50,005 bases of DNA from an uncultured Dorea sp. (lineage in GTDB: Bacteria > Bacillota > Clostridia > Lachnospirales > Lachnospiraceae). The notes beneath the pieces were generated by a model that did no database searches, had not been told where the DNA came from, and was given only the letters and a program-made list of their open reading frames with translations. The position numbers and the translations under genes were made by a program. This document shows positions 34,701-42,351 of the stretch, piece by piece. Positions within the stretch are counted from its first letter, which is position 1; the number at the start of each line of letters is the position of its first letter. Location of the stretch: assembly GCA_945870325.1 (NCBI GenBank), contig CAMBRQ010000018.1:1-50005 (forward strand). Reading direction: 5' to 3'.

Positions 34701-34852
34701 AACTTCCGGAAGTTCATTACACAGTTGTACGTGCCGCAAAAGGACAGATGGGTGTTGCCGGCGACGACAGTTGGGGCTCTCTTACACATCCGGAATATCT
34801 GTTGGATATCAGCAAAAAATTAGAATTTACTTTCTATTTCTGCGGTATCTAA
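31799..34852 (+). CDS. lacZ: Beta-galactosidase, glycoside hydrolase family 2
   Basis: A 1017-residue cytoplasmic enzyme of the full LacZ architecture: jelly roll, two Ig-like domains, TIM barrel and C-terminal beta-galactosidase small chain domain. The acid/base Glu457 sits in WSCGNESFGG and the nucleophile Glu524 in CCEYTHAMGNS, in the positions of Glu461 and Glu537 of the E. coli enzyme. The substrate-pocket motif RTCHYPD is also present. Length equals the LacZ type. It has a strong site GGAGGAAAC before ATG and its own terminator. It lies divergent from an AraC regulator and beside a sugar importer, so it probably acts on an imported galactoside or glycan fragment; other GH2 activities such as alpha-arabinopyranosidase are not excluded. 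Confidence 0.95.
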   Translation: MHTFDYEKLKDPQYFRDGRLDAHSDHPYYASALDIEAGVEEFKESLNGLWKFHYARNYKSTIPGFEAHDYCCKDWEDIHVPAHIQMEGYDIPQYANVQYPWEGHDEILPGEIPEHFNPVASYVKYFTVPERMKGRRLFISFQGAESGLALWLNGQFIGYSEDSFTPSEFELTEYVTDGENKLAAQVFKWTSSSWCEDQDFYRFSGIYRDVYLYTVPDLHVRDLCIRAIPDETLKRAELSINLETICQNGTNGKAIFRLAKDDSVVFEEEKALDSETAYVWTVENPELWSAEAPNLYDLTIEVYNESGELQEIIPEKVGFRRFEMKDCIMTLNGKRIVFKGVNRHEFSSVSGRYVSEAELRKDLETMKCNNINAIRTCHYPDASLIYRLCDEYGIYMIDENNLESHGSWDLAEATGDYTHIVPCDKPEWLDVMLDRVNSIYQRDKNHPAILIWSCGNESFGGKDIYEMSELFRKLDPTRLVHYEGVFHDRRYNDTSDMESQMYPSVESIKAFLAKDRTKPFICCEYTHAMGNSCGAMHKYTDLTDTEPLYQGGFIWDYIDQSIYKKDRYGKEFQAYGGDFGERPTDYNFSGNGIAYGGDRDASPKMQEVKFNYQNITAEVSKTEVTIINKNLFVNTDTFECRVAVARDGQVIRKALLETHVAPLSTEVYTLPVPEEAIAGEYTVTVSFHLKADTVWAERGHEVAFGQYVYEIEKPATTCEKNITVIKSNHNIGVRGEHFEVMFSIMYGGLVSYKYAGKEMLETTPKPNFWRAPVDNDCGNNMPARYAQWKIASMYLSHKSIGDEAFALCKPVIEEKEKSIAITFTYNLQTAPAAACQVTYEVFGDGRVKTTLSYDPVKELGDMPEFGMMFKLSADYDHVKWYGLGPEETYADRKKGAKLGIYQNLVKDNMAAYLVPQECGNKEEVRYAEVTDRKGRGMRFEMASENGPMCFSALPYTPHEMENAMHPFELPEVHYTVVRAAKGQMGVAGDDSWGSLTHPEYLLDISKKLEFTFYFCGI

Positions 34853-34885
34853 AAATTAACTTGAGTTAGACAGAGCATTGTGGTT

Positions 34886-34940
34886 AAATAGACAACAGAG
34901 AGGATGGCAGGATGGTTCTGCTGCCCTCTCTGTCTATTTT
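34886..34940 (+). terminator. Terminator of lacZ
   Basis: AAATAGAC..AGAGAGG (34886-34903) pairs with CCTCTCTGTCTATTT (34925-34939), with a small inner GGCAG/CTGCC pairing, followed by TTTTC. Confidence 0.85.
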
Positions 34941-34982
34941 CTATAGGCAATACTCTTGGCATGAGAAAGGGTTCCTTAGATT

Positions 34983-36335
34983 ATGAGCAAGGAAAAAGTT
35001 ATGGACATGACTCAGGGACCGGTATTAAAGCAGATGTCAGCATTTGCTCTTCCGGTGCTTCTGGGCATGTTATGTCAGAGGATCTATAATTTTGCAGATA
35101 CCTATATCGTAGGAAGGTATCTGGGAGACGAGGCACTGGCAGCCGTAAGCATCGCCGGAACTGCCATGTATCTTCTGTTCTCCATCATGATGGGAGTAAC
35201 AACGGGAATCAGCGTCGTCATCTCACAGTTTTACGGTGCGCATAAAGAACAAGAGATCAGACAGACATTCGTAGCCGGAATCTATGTTGCAGCCGGAACA
35301 ACAATCATAATGACTGCCCTTGGCATCTCTACTGTTCATCCACTGCTTAAGGCATTGCAGACGTCAGATGAACTGCTGCCCGCGGCGTCAAGTTATCTGG
35401 TCATCATCTATGCCGGATGCGCTGCAACGATGCTGTATAACTTCGGTTCATCAGTTCTCCGGGCACTTGGCAATTCAGTGGTTCCATTGATATTCCTGAT
35501 GTTATCCAGCGTACTGAATGTATTCCTGGATATCGTGTTCGTCGCATGGATTCCAATGGGAGCAGCCGGCGCCGCATTTGCGACCGTACTGGCACAATTA
35601 ATCTCCGGCATACTCTGTATCATATACGCTTTGAAGATCATTCCTTTCCTGCGAGTCGACAGAAAGGATTGGAAAATGGACAGATATCTTGCCGGGCAAG
35701 TGTTGCGTTACGGACTTCCGACCGGTCTGCAGATGAGCATCATCTCCATATCAGACATGACTTTGCAGGCGGTTGTAAATACATACGGAACAACAATGGT
35801 GGTTGCCTATGGAGTTTGCCTGAAGGTAGAGGGACTGGGATTCCAACTTGCAGATGCGATCGGTTCGGCACTTGGAACCTTTACCGGGCAGAATGTGGGT
35901 GCCAAAGACTATGGCAGAGTGAAAAAAGGTGTACGAAGCGCCTATTTGATGAATGTAATATGCTATGGCATCTTCTGTCCTCTGGTCTTTGTATTCGCGC
36001 GTCCGATCATGGAAGCATTTACCCAGACACCAGAGGCAATTCAATTCGGTGTAGAATATATGCGTGTCTTTACATTATTCTTCCTGGCCGGAGGTATTCT
36101 GGTCGTATATCATAATATTCTTCGTGCATCTGGTGATGTGGCAGTCACAGTACTTATGGGTGTAAGCGAAGTAGTCACAAGAATCGGATGTGCATTACTG
36201 TTCCCGCAATTGTGGGGCTACCGGGGATTATGGCTGGTATCGCCAATCACCTGGATCTGTGCGATGTTGGTAGGTGCAGTACGATATTATTCCGGAACCT
36301 GGAAGAAGAAGGCAGAAAATATGCATCTTAAATAG
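34983..36335 (+). CDS. MATE-family efflux transporter
   Basis: A 450-residue membrane antiporter with about twelve helices in two homologous halves: MLCQRIYNFADTYIVGRYLG opens the first and MSIISISDMTLQAVVNTYGT the second. It is of the NorM/DinF-like type seen in many copies in Clostridia. It would expel cationic drugs or metabolites with Na+ or H+. It follows the lacZ terminator and precedes an AraC gene by 63 bases, which may regulate it. A second, only distantly similar MATE pump is encoded at 41039-42343. Substrate unknown. Confidence 0.92.
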   Translation: MSKEKVMDMTQGPVLKQMSAFALPVLLGMLCQRIYNFADTYIVGRYLGDEALAAVSIAGTAMYLLFSIMMGVTTGISVVISQFYGAHKEQEIRQTFVAGIYVAAGTTIIMTALGISTVHPLLKALQTSDELLPAASSYLVIIYAGCAATMLYNFGSSVLRALGNSVVPLIFLMLSSVLNVFLDIVFVAWIPMGAAGAAFATVLAQLISGILCIIYALKIIPFLRVDRKDWKMDRYLAGQVLRYGLPTGLQMSIISISDMTLQAVVNTYGTTMVVAYGVCLKVEGLGFQLADAIGSALGTFTGQNVGAKDYGRVKKGVRSAYLMNVICYGIFCPLVFVFARPIMEAFTQTPEAIQFGVEYMRVFTLFFLAGGILVVYHNILRASGDVAVTVLMGVSEVVTRIGCALLFPQLWGYRGLWLVSPITWICAMLVGAVRYYSGTWKKKAENMHLK

Positions 36336-36398
36336 CACCAGATATAACAGCATTTCGACAATAAGCCGGGATTAACAAAGACAAAAAGGAGAAAAGGC

Positions 36399-37349
36399 GT
36401 GAGTAAGAAGAAAAAACCCAGGATGGAATTCCGATATTACCAGATGCCGGCAGGAAGCCCGATTCTGGCACTTCTGGGACAAAAGTGGGCACAAACATAC
36501 GGCAGAGATATTGATTACCTACATTTTCATAACTATCTGGAGATCGGCTACTGTTATGAAGGACGGGGGGGTATGACGTTAGGCGAACAGGAACTACGTT
36601 TCTCAGGCGGACAATTTACTATCATTCCAAAGAACTATCCCCACACAACAAATAGCGATCCGGGAACAATCAGCAAGTGGGAGTATCTGTTTATCGATGT
36701 GGAAGGCTTCCTGCGCGAAATATACCAGGGTGTAGGTAATACCAAGAGAATCGATCGTATGATTTACCGGATTAATTCTTCCGCAGTATTGAAGAATGTA
36801 GCAGACTCAAAACATATCGCAAGAATGATCCGCGGGCTTTTGGACGTTATGCGCGAAAAACGTGAACTATATCTGGATGAAGCCAAGGGTATTCTTTTGG
36901 CACTTCTGGTAAATATTGCCCGGGAGAATACGATTGAGGAGGTCAATCTGGACGATTCGGAGGAAGAAGATATAAAGACTGCCACATTAGTTTCCCATGC
37001 CCTGGATTATATCACCCTCCATTTTATGGAACCGCTAAGAATTGAAGATCTGGCAAACTGGTGCCATATCAGCGAGACACATTTCAGAAGAGTTTTTTCG
37101 GCATATATGAAGATGAGCCCACTGGAATATATCAATCTGGTTCGGATACAGACTGCCTGTGAGTATCTGAAGAAAACAGACAGCCCTATCGCAGATATTG
37201 CACATAAATGTGGTTTCTCTACATTGTCCACATTCAACCGGAATTTTAAACAGACAATGGGAGTATCGCCTCATGAATGGAGAAAACGCCCGGAAAACTA
37301 TGAACAGCAATTGTTAAAATTCGAGATACATTCAGAAGAAGGGTGGTAA
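36399..37349 (+). CDS. AraC-family transcriptional regulator
   Basis: The 316-residue protein has a cupin-type sensor (FHNYLEIGYCYEGRGGMTLG, FTIIPKNYPHTT) and a C-terminal double helix-turn-helix (IEDLANWCHISETHFRRVF; IADIAHKCGFSTLSTFNRNF). The start is GTG 36399 with AAAGGAGAAAA upstream. It lies 63 bases after the MATE gene and 5 bases before the CdaR-type gene, probably in one transcript with the latter. The cupin start resembles regulators of plant-sugar use; the inducer is unknown. Confidence 0.9.
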   Translation: MSKKKKPRMEFRYYQMPAGSPILALLGQKWAQTYGRDIDYLHFHNYLEIGYCYEGRGGMTLGEQELRFSGGQFTIIPKNYPHTTNSDPGTISKWEYLFIDVEGFLREIYQGVGNTKRIDRMIYRINSSAVLKNVADSKHIARMIRGLLDVMREKRELYLDEAKGILLALLVNIARENTIEEVNLDDSEEEDIKTATLVSHALDYITLHFMEPLRIEDLANWCHISETHFRRVFSAYMKMSPLEYINLVRIQTACEYLKKTDSPIADIAHKCGFSTLSTFNRNFKQTMGVSPHEWRKRPENYEQQLLKFEIHSEEGW

Positions 37350-37354
37350 TACAA

Positions 37355-38407
37355 ATGGAAATTTCCAAAATACTGGCATCTCAGATTGTCAATGCCGTAT
37401 ATGAAGTTGTAAAAAAAGATACCAACCTGATCAATCCTTCCGGCATCATTATTGGAAGTACGGACGAAAAACGAATCGGTACTTTCCATGCGGCCGGAGC
37501 CTATGCGATCGAACATGGGATTCCCGTATTTGTAGATGACATGCATCCGTTCCAGGGGGCAAAAGACGGAATTAACTATCCTATCTTCCTTGCAGATACT
37601 GCGATTGCTGCCATTGGAATTACCGGTGATCCAAAGGAACTTAAGCCCTTTGGATTCCTGATCACTAAGATTACGGAGGTTTTCTTAAAAGAGCAGCAAC
37701 TGAATCAGCAGATGGTCTCCAGAGACCGGGCACTTCATTATCTGATCACTTCACTCATCTACGATAATGTACCTAATCAGCGCCAGTTAGATCAACTGAT
37801 TCAGGAATACGGACTGAACCGTGAAGATGAATTCGCCGCATTGTCCGTAAAATTAAAAGACGCTTCGCTGGAGAATTCCTTACGTTTTTATTTTCATTCT
37901 ATTGGATGTAAACTATCTTTGTACCTATATCCTAACGAATGGGTAGCAATCTTTGACAAAGGCATATTCCAGCGATTCCATCCCGAGGAATTGACAGCAA
38001 GGTATCAGGGGCAAATATCTGCCGGACTTGGAGACTTTGGTACTCTGTACCAACTCAGCCACTCCTATAACAATGCCCGGCTCGCCCGAAAGCATGCTCA
38101 GAACCAGAACCTTGAATTCTGCGATATCGGGAATATCTCGATTGAATTCATATTAGAGAGTATTCCTTCCGATATTCAGCATACTTACGCAGACCGTATC
38201 CTTCAGCCACTGTCAGAGAAAGAACTGCATATCTTAAAGACGTATTTCTCTAATAATCTGTCACTGAAAGAGACTGCTGCCCTGCTCTTCATTCACAAAA
38301 ATACGCTGCAATACCAACTAGACCGGATCACGGAGAAGACGGACCTGAATCCCCGTGTATTCCAGGATGCATTCCTGCTGCAGTTTGCCTTATATTGCGG
38401 AATGTAA
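37355..38407 (+). CDS. CdaR-type sugar-diacid regulator
   Basis: A 350-residue activator with an N-terminal diacid-recognition domain (ISKILASQIVNAVYEVV, GIIIGSTDEKRIGTFHAAGA) of the kind that binds glucarate, galactarate or glycerate. A GGDEF-like middle part follows, and the C-terminal PucR-type helix-turn-helix is LKETAALLFIHKNTLQYQLD. ATG 37355 is used; an in-frame GTG 12 bases upstream overlaps the AraC gene. It precedes glycerate kinase by 305 bases, which fits the known CdaR - garK association. Control of that kinase is inferred. It ends with its own terminator. Confidence 0.91.
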   Translation: MEISKILASQIVNAVYEVVKKDTNLINPSGIIIGSTDEKRIGTFHAAGAYAIEHGIPVFVDDMHPFQGAKDGINYPIFLADTAIAAIGITGDPKELKPFGFLITKITEVFLKEQQLNQQMVSRDRALHYLITSLIYDNVPNQRQLDQLIQEYGLNREDEFAALSVKLKDASLENSLRFYFHSIGCKLSLYLYPNEWVAIFDKGIFQRFHPEELTARYQGQISAGLGDFGTLYQLSHSYNNARLARKHAQNQNLEFCDIGNISIEFILESIPSDIQHTYADRILQPLSEKELHILKTYFSNNLSLKETAALLFIHKNTLQYQLDRITEKTDLNPRVFQDAFLLQFALYCGM

Positions 38408-38527
38408 TCTGAATATCACATTATCCCATACCTACACAGGGCTGACAGAACAATAATATAGTTAATTGTATCTATGAGTTCTTATCCTCGTAAGGCGTAT
38501 GCCAATAAATATAGCCAACGAATATAG

Positions 38528-38575
38528 CCAATAGATTTAGCAGTTAAACTTACGCTGCTAAGTTTATTGGTTTTT
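38528..38575 (+). terminator. Terminator of the CdaR-type gene
   Basis: CCAATAGATTTAGCAG (38528-38543) pairs with CTGCTAAGTTTATTGG (38555-38570) at 14 of 16 positions and is followed by TTTTTG. The gap 38408-38711 otherwise shows only AT-rich promoter-like DNA in front of glycerate kinase. Confidence 0.82.
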
Positions 38576-38711
38576 GTTATGTATAATAATTTTATATATT
38601 TTTTTATCGTTTTTCTGTTATGAATTACATAGATTTGCTATCTAAAACTGCTATACTGTAATTAAGAAAAAGATTTGAATCAAATTCAAAAAGATACGGA
38701 GGTTTAAAATC

Positions 38712-39842
38712 ATGAAAGTTGTTGTTGCTATCGACTCTTTAAAAGGAAGTCTGACATCTATGGAAGCTGGCTATGCAATTAAGCAGGGCGTACTCGCTGC
38801 TAATCCTGACGCTGAGGTCATTGTAAAGCCTCTGGCAGACGGCGGAGAAGGAACTACAGATTCCCTGATCGAAGGATTAGGCGGAGAACGGATCGACGTA
38901 ACTGTAACCGGCCCTCTTGGCAAACCTGTGGATGCTTATTATGGATACCTGGAAGAAAGCAATACTGCAATCCTTGAGATGGCAAGTGCTGCCGGCATCA
39001 TCCTTGTATCCGATGCTGAGAAAGATCCTATGGCTGCTACCACTTACGGCGTGGGCGAGATAATTAAAGATGCTGTCGAAAAAGGATGCAGGAAATTCAT
39101 TATCGGAATCGGCGGAAGCGCTACCAACGATGGAGGTCTTGGAATGCTCAAGGCTCTTGGTTATGAATTCCTGGATGAAAATGGCAAGGATGTTGGCGAA
39201 GGAGCACAGGCACTGTCTAAAGTTGCTTCTATTAAAACAGAAAATGTATACTCCAAGTTATCTGAATGCCATTTCCAGATTGCATGCGATGTAAACAACC
39301 CGCTCTGCGGAACCAATGGTGCAACCTACATCTACGGTCCACAAAAGGGCGTTACCGAAGATATGAAAGAGCCACTGGATCAGGCTATGGCAAACTACGC
39401 AAAAGTAACATCTGATACACTTGGCAATGATTACAAAGAATCTGCAGGCGCAGGCGCTGCCGGCGGTATGGGATTCGCATTCTTAAGTTATCTGGGGGCA
39501 GAACTTACACCGGGAATCGAACTGATCCTGAATGCCGTAGGTCTTGAGAATGAATTAAAAGACGCTGACATCGTAGTAACCGGCGAAGGCAGACTGGATC
39601 ACCAGACGGCCATGGGCAAAGCACCTGTCGGTGTTGCAAAACTTGCAAAGAAATATGACGCTACCGTAGTTGCTTTCGCAGGAAGCGTTACCAAAGATGC
39701 AAACGCTTGTAACGAGGCTGGAATTGATGCATTCTTCCCAATTGTAAGAGGAGTTACCACCTTAGAGGAAGCTATGAAGTCCGAAAATGCAAAAGCGAAT
39801 ATGGCAGCAACGGTGGAGCAGGTATTTAGGCTTTTTAAATAA
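38712..39842 (+). CDS. Glycerate kinase
   Basis: It phosphorylates D-glycerate, the last step in the breakdown of glucarate, galactarate or glycolate/serine carbon, giving 2-phosphoglycerate. The 376-residue protein is of the GlxK/GarK class: start MKVVVAIDSLKGSLTSMEA, PLADGGEGTTDSL, GIGGSATNDGGLGML and VTGEGRLDHQTAMGKAP. A TACGGAGG-type site precedes ATG 38712. The diacid regulator upstream points to its induction by diacids. No aldolase or tartronate semialdehyde reductase genes are in the window, so the source of glycerate is unknown. Confidence 0.95.
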   Translation: MKVVVAIDSLKGSLTSMEAGYAIKQGVLAANPDAEVIVKPLADGGEGTTDSLIEGLGGERIDVTVTGPLGKPVDAYYGYLEESNTAILEMASAAGIILVSDAEKDPMAATTYGVGEIIKDAVEKGCRKFIIGIGGSATNDGGLGMLKALGYEFLDENGKDVGEGAQALSKVASIKTENVYSKLSECHFQIACDVNNPLCGTNGATYIYGPQKGVTEDMKEPLDQAMANYAKVTSDTLGNDYKESAGAGAAGGMGFAFLSYLGAELTPGIELILNAVGLENELKDADIVVTGEGRLDHQTAMGKAPVGVAKLAKKYDATVVAFAGSVTKDANACNEAGIDAFFPIVRGVTTLEEAMKSENAKANMAATVEQVFRLFK

Positions 39843-39857
39843 GGAATTTAATTCATG

Positions 39858-40364
39858 AAGAGTAATTCGTAAAGTGTACGGCAGAGAGAGGGAGCATGCA
39901 TAGCCTGACTTGTAATTTGCACTATAATTACATACCGCCGGGTAAGTTTCCTGCGATAAGGTATGTAAAATCACGCGGAAAAGAGCACTTTCACAAAGTG
40001 TTTCTCCACGTGCACACCCTGTTATCCATTCAAAACGTTCCACGCACGCTCCGTCAGGAATCCTCCCCGTTCATTAAGAGTTACACACGGAGAATGTCAG
40101 GCATAGAGGGGAGATAGGGTGGTTCAGTGTCGTAGAAGAGCCGTACAAGCCGTTAATGAAAAATAGATCTAAAATCAGGATGAATTCTGTGCCACTAGCA
40201 CAGAATTCAAGAATGTCTGAGCCGGAGAAATCTTCAGATTTGTCCGGTGATTACATTCGGTTCCTGATTTTAGATCTATTTTGAATCTACGGATTGTAGG
40301 CGACTGGAGTCGACACTGAACCACCCAATCTACCCTCTCTGCCGTACACTCTTGAACAACTCTT
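39858..40364. ncRNA. 507-bp nested inverted-repeat element, candidate large structured RNA
   Basis: The ends pair over about 33 bases, including GTGTACGGCAGAGA and its complement (39858-39892 with 40333-40364). Inside are a perfect 16-bp stem (40117-40132/40311-40326), a bulged 12-bp stem (about 40139/40290), a perfect 21-bp stem (40160-40180/40262-40282) and two hairpins in its apex: a perfect 12-bp one at 40181-40209 and one at 40222-40247. The left half has hairpins at about 39931-39967 (TTACATACC/GGTATGTAA) and 39972-40013. In the outer stem and the 39972-40013 hairpin, each purine-purine or C/A mismatch on the plus strand becomes G-U on the minus strand. This suggests a minus-strand transcript. 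No convincing ORF is present. A MITE is the alternative. Confidence 0.65.
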
Positions 40365-40565
40365 AAAGAACTAAATTCCCAACTTTTGTTTTTCTTAAGA
40401 AATTTTATAAACATTTCCATTTCTTGACATATCTACGTCACATTTACTTTATATAATAAACCTATCAAATAACAGAAGACGGTAGTTGTACTTCACTTCA
40501 TAAAGGTATAGTTACTGGCTTCGCCTAACAATAAGTAAAATTTAGATAGATTTTTTCATCCCCCT

Positions 40566-40602
40566 CCAAGGATCGGTGCCAAGGCATCGGTCCTCTTTCC
40601 TT
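40566..40602 (+). terminator. Terminator-like hairpin of an unannotated small transcript
   Basis: GGATCGGTGCC AA GGCATCGGTCC pairs over 11 positions, two of them G-U on the plus strand, followed by TCTTTCCTTATT. TATAAT lies at 40452-40457 upstream; a TTGACA at 40424 is 22 bases from it, which is longer than optimal. A small RNA of about 130 bases is possible. Nothing else is seen in 40365-40749. Confidence 0.5.
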
Positions 40603-40749
40603 ATTACGTTTCTATAATTATATGCTTATTTCCAAGATTGCTTCTTCATTTTGCCAAATTAATCTCATGAAGTCTTATGAATTTTCCAAGGGTTTTTGCA
40701 AGATTTTTCAAGAATTTCAGATTGGGTATTCCCTCATTCCCTTCATCTG

Positions 40750-40758
40750 TGTTATAAT
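40750..40758 (+). promoter_or_regulatory. Extended -10 promoter of tRNA-Ser
   Basis: TGTTATAAT combines the TGn extension with a perfect TATAAT, about 45 bases before the tRNA. No clear -35 box is seen. Confidence 0.6.
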
Positions 40759-40803
40759 AGATAGCGCTGAAACGCAATGATATTCATATTGTTTATTGAT
40801 TAG

Positions 40804-40889
40804 GCAGCAGTGGTCGAGTTGGCTGATGGCATCTGCCTCGAAAGCAGAAGAACCGCAAGGTTCCGGGGGTTCAAATCCCTCCTGCTGCG
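40804..40889 (+). tRNA. tRNA-Ser (anticodon CGA)
   Basis: A class II tRNA: acceptor GCAGCAG/CTGCTGC, anticodon stem TCTGC/GCAGA around CTCGAAA (anticodon CGA), long variable arm GAACCGCAAGGTTC, T-arm GGGGG TTCAAAT CCCTC, and discriminator G. CCA is not encoded. Confidence 0.97.
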
Positions 40890-40899
40890 CTTCAATCCT

Positions 40900-41013
40900 A
40901 TTCCTCCGCAGATCACTGCGGGGGATTAGTTATACTTGCCGCCGGGTAAGCACGTTTTTACGTTGGTTTTCGTATCGTTAGGCCTTTGAAGATACGAGAT
41001 ACCAGCTTTTTTT
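40900..41013 (+). promoter_or_regulatory. Structured leader with terminator before MATE gene, candidate guanidine-IV-type riboswitch
   Basis: Three stems follow the tRNA: CCTCCGCAG/CTGCGGGGG (40903-40925), CTTGCC GCCG GGTAAG (40935-40950) and a long GTTGGT..TCGTATC / GATACGA..ACCAGC stem (40962-41006) followed by seven T. The last is a full terminator that ends 26 bases before the MATE start codon. Terminator-controlled leaders before MepA-like MATE pumps in Clostridia include the guanidine-IV (mepA motif) riboswitch. I cannot confirm its consensus from memory; a plain tRNA operon terminator is the alternative. Confidence 0.5.
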
Positions 41014-41038
41014 ATGGAGAAAACTTTAGGAGGTTCTA

Positions 41039-42343
41039 ATGAATCGTATGCAATACTTAAAAGAATTCATCAAGTATACTACTTCCAATGTATTAGGAAT
41101 GTTCGGCTTGTCCTGCTATATTCTTGCAGACACTTATTTTATCTCAAAAGGTCTTGGCGCAAACGGACTTACCGCTCTGAATCTGGCTATTCCTGTCTAC
41201 AGTTTCATACATGGCAGCGGACTGATGCTTGGAATGGGCGGTGCAACCAGATACTCTATCTATCAGAGCCAAAAGAAAGTTCAGAATGCTAATATTATAT
41301 TTACCAATGTCATATACACTACCGCTCTTCTCGCTTCTATTTTCTTGTTGATGGGGCTATTTCTGTCAGAAGAAATCACTGCTGCCCTGGGCGCAGATGC
41401 AGAAGTATTCGCCATGACTAACACTTACCTGAAAGTCATCATGATCTTCGCGCCAATCTTCATGATGAATGAGGTTCTGATCTGCTTTGTCCGAAATGAT
41501 GGCAATCCTCAGTTGACGATGTGTGCAATGCTTAGCGGAAGCCTGGCAAATATCATGCTAGATTACATCTTCATCTTCCCTATGCACCTTGGAATATTCG
41601 GAGCCGTATTTGCAACAGGCTTCGCACCGGTCATTAGTATGAGCATATTATCGCTTCATTTACAAAAAGGAAAAAATCAATTCCATCTTGTAAAAACCGG
41701 GATTGATTGTCGCATGATACTAAAAACCTTATCATTAGGTTTTCCTTCCCTGATTGCCGAGGTATCTTCTGGCATCGTGATTATCGTATTCAACATAATC
41801 ATTCTGAGATTACAGGGAAATGTGGGCGTTGCGGCCTACGGCGTTATCGCCAATCTGTCTCTTGTTGTCGTGGCAATCTACACGGGAGTTGCACAAGGAA
41901 CCCAGCCTCTCATCAGCAGCGCTTATGGCTGTGGCGACCAAAAGAATATACGGCAAATATTACGCTACGCTATGGCTGCTATGTTGATGATCTCGTGCGT
42001 AGTCTATCTGGCTGTGTTCTTATTTGCAGAACCAATTACATCAATCTTTAATAGCGAGAATAATCTGCTGTTACAGAAAATTGCTGTTCCCGGGCTTAAA
42101 CTATATTTTACTTCTGCTGCATTTGTCGGATTCAATATTATAATCTCTGTGTACTTTACCTCGATCGAACGGGCAGTCCCGGCACATATTATCTCTTTAC
42201 TCCGAGGACTGCTGGTCATTGTACCGATGGCATTTCTACTGGCCAAGTTATGTGGGATTATAGGAGTATGGCTTGCTTTTCCTGTGACAGAATTATTGGT
42301 TGCTATTCTGGGCGTTGGACTATATTTTATCAAGGGTCACTAG
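41039..42343 (+). CDS. MATE-family efflux transporter, MepA-like
   Basis: A 434-residue membrane protein with about twelve helices. The opening CYILADTYFISKGLGANGLTALNLAIPVYSF and the second-half GNVGVAAYGVIANLSLVVVA with VAQGTQPLISSAYG are typical of the MepA branch of MATE antiporters. AGGAGG lies 7 bases before ATG. The terminator-bearing leader directly upstream suggests ligand-controlled transcription. If the leader is a guanidine riboswitch, the pump would export guanidine or a related cation; this is an inference. It is convergent with thiM, whose stop lies 8 bases away, and no terminator is seen between them. Confidence 0.92.
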   Translation: MNRMQYLKEFIKYTTSNVLGMFGLSCYILADTYFISKGLGANGLTALNLAIPVYSFIHGSGLMLGMGGATRYSIYQSQKKVQNANIIFTNVIYTTALLASIFLLMGLFLSEEITAALGADAEVFAMTNTYLKVIMIFAPIFMMNEVLICFVRNDGNPQLTMCAMLSGSLANIMLDYIFIFPMHLGIFGAVFATGFAPVISMSILSLHLQKGKNQFHLVKTGIDCRMILKTLSLGFPSLIAEVSSGIVIIVFNIIILRLQGNVGVAAYGVIANLSLVVVAIYTGVAQGTQPLISSAYGCGDQKNIRQILRYAMAAMLMISCVVYLAVFLFAEPITSIFNSENNLLLQKIAVPGLKLYFTSAAFVGFNIIISVYFTSIERAVPAHIISLLRGLLVIVPMAFLLAKLCGIIGVWLAFPVTELLVAILGVGLYFIKGH

Positions 42344-42351
42344 AAAGTTTT

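Noticed and set aside
30874-34852. Mobile or phage-borne sugar locus
   Set aside because: No integrase, transposase, direct repeats or change in base use around the locus were visible.
39896-40117. 73-codon ORF in the structured element
   Set aside because: No ribosome site, no family likeness, and it is covered by pairing segments of the 507-bp element.
39858-40364. Group II intron, tmRNA or RNase P RNA
   Set aside because: No domain V signature, no tmRNA tag or tRNA-like ends and no RNase P core bases were found on either strand.
40175-40420. 81-codon minus-strand ORF in the structured element
   Set aside because: It is made of the arms of perfect inverted repeats and has no convincing start site.
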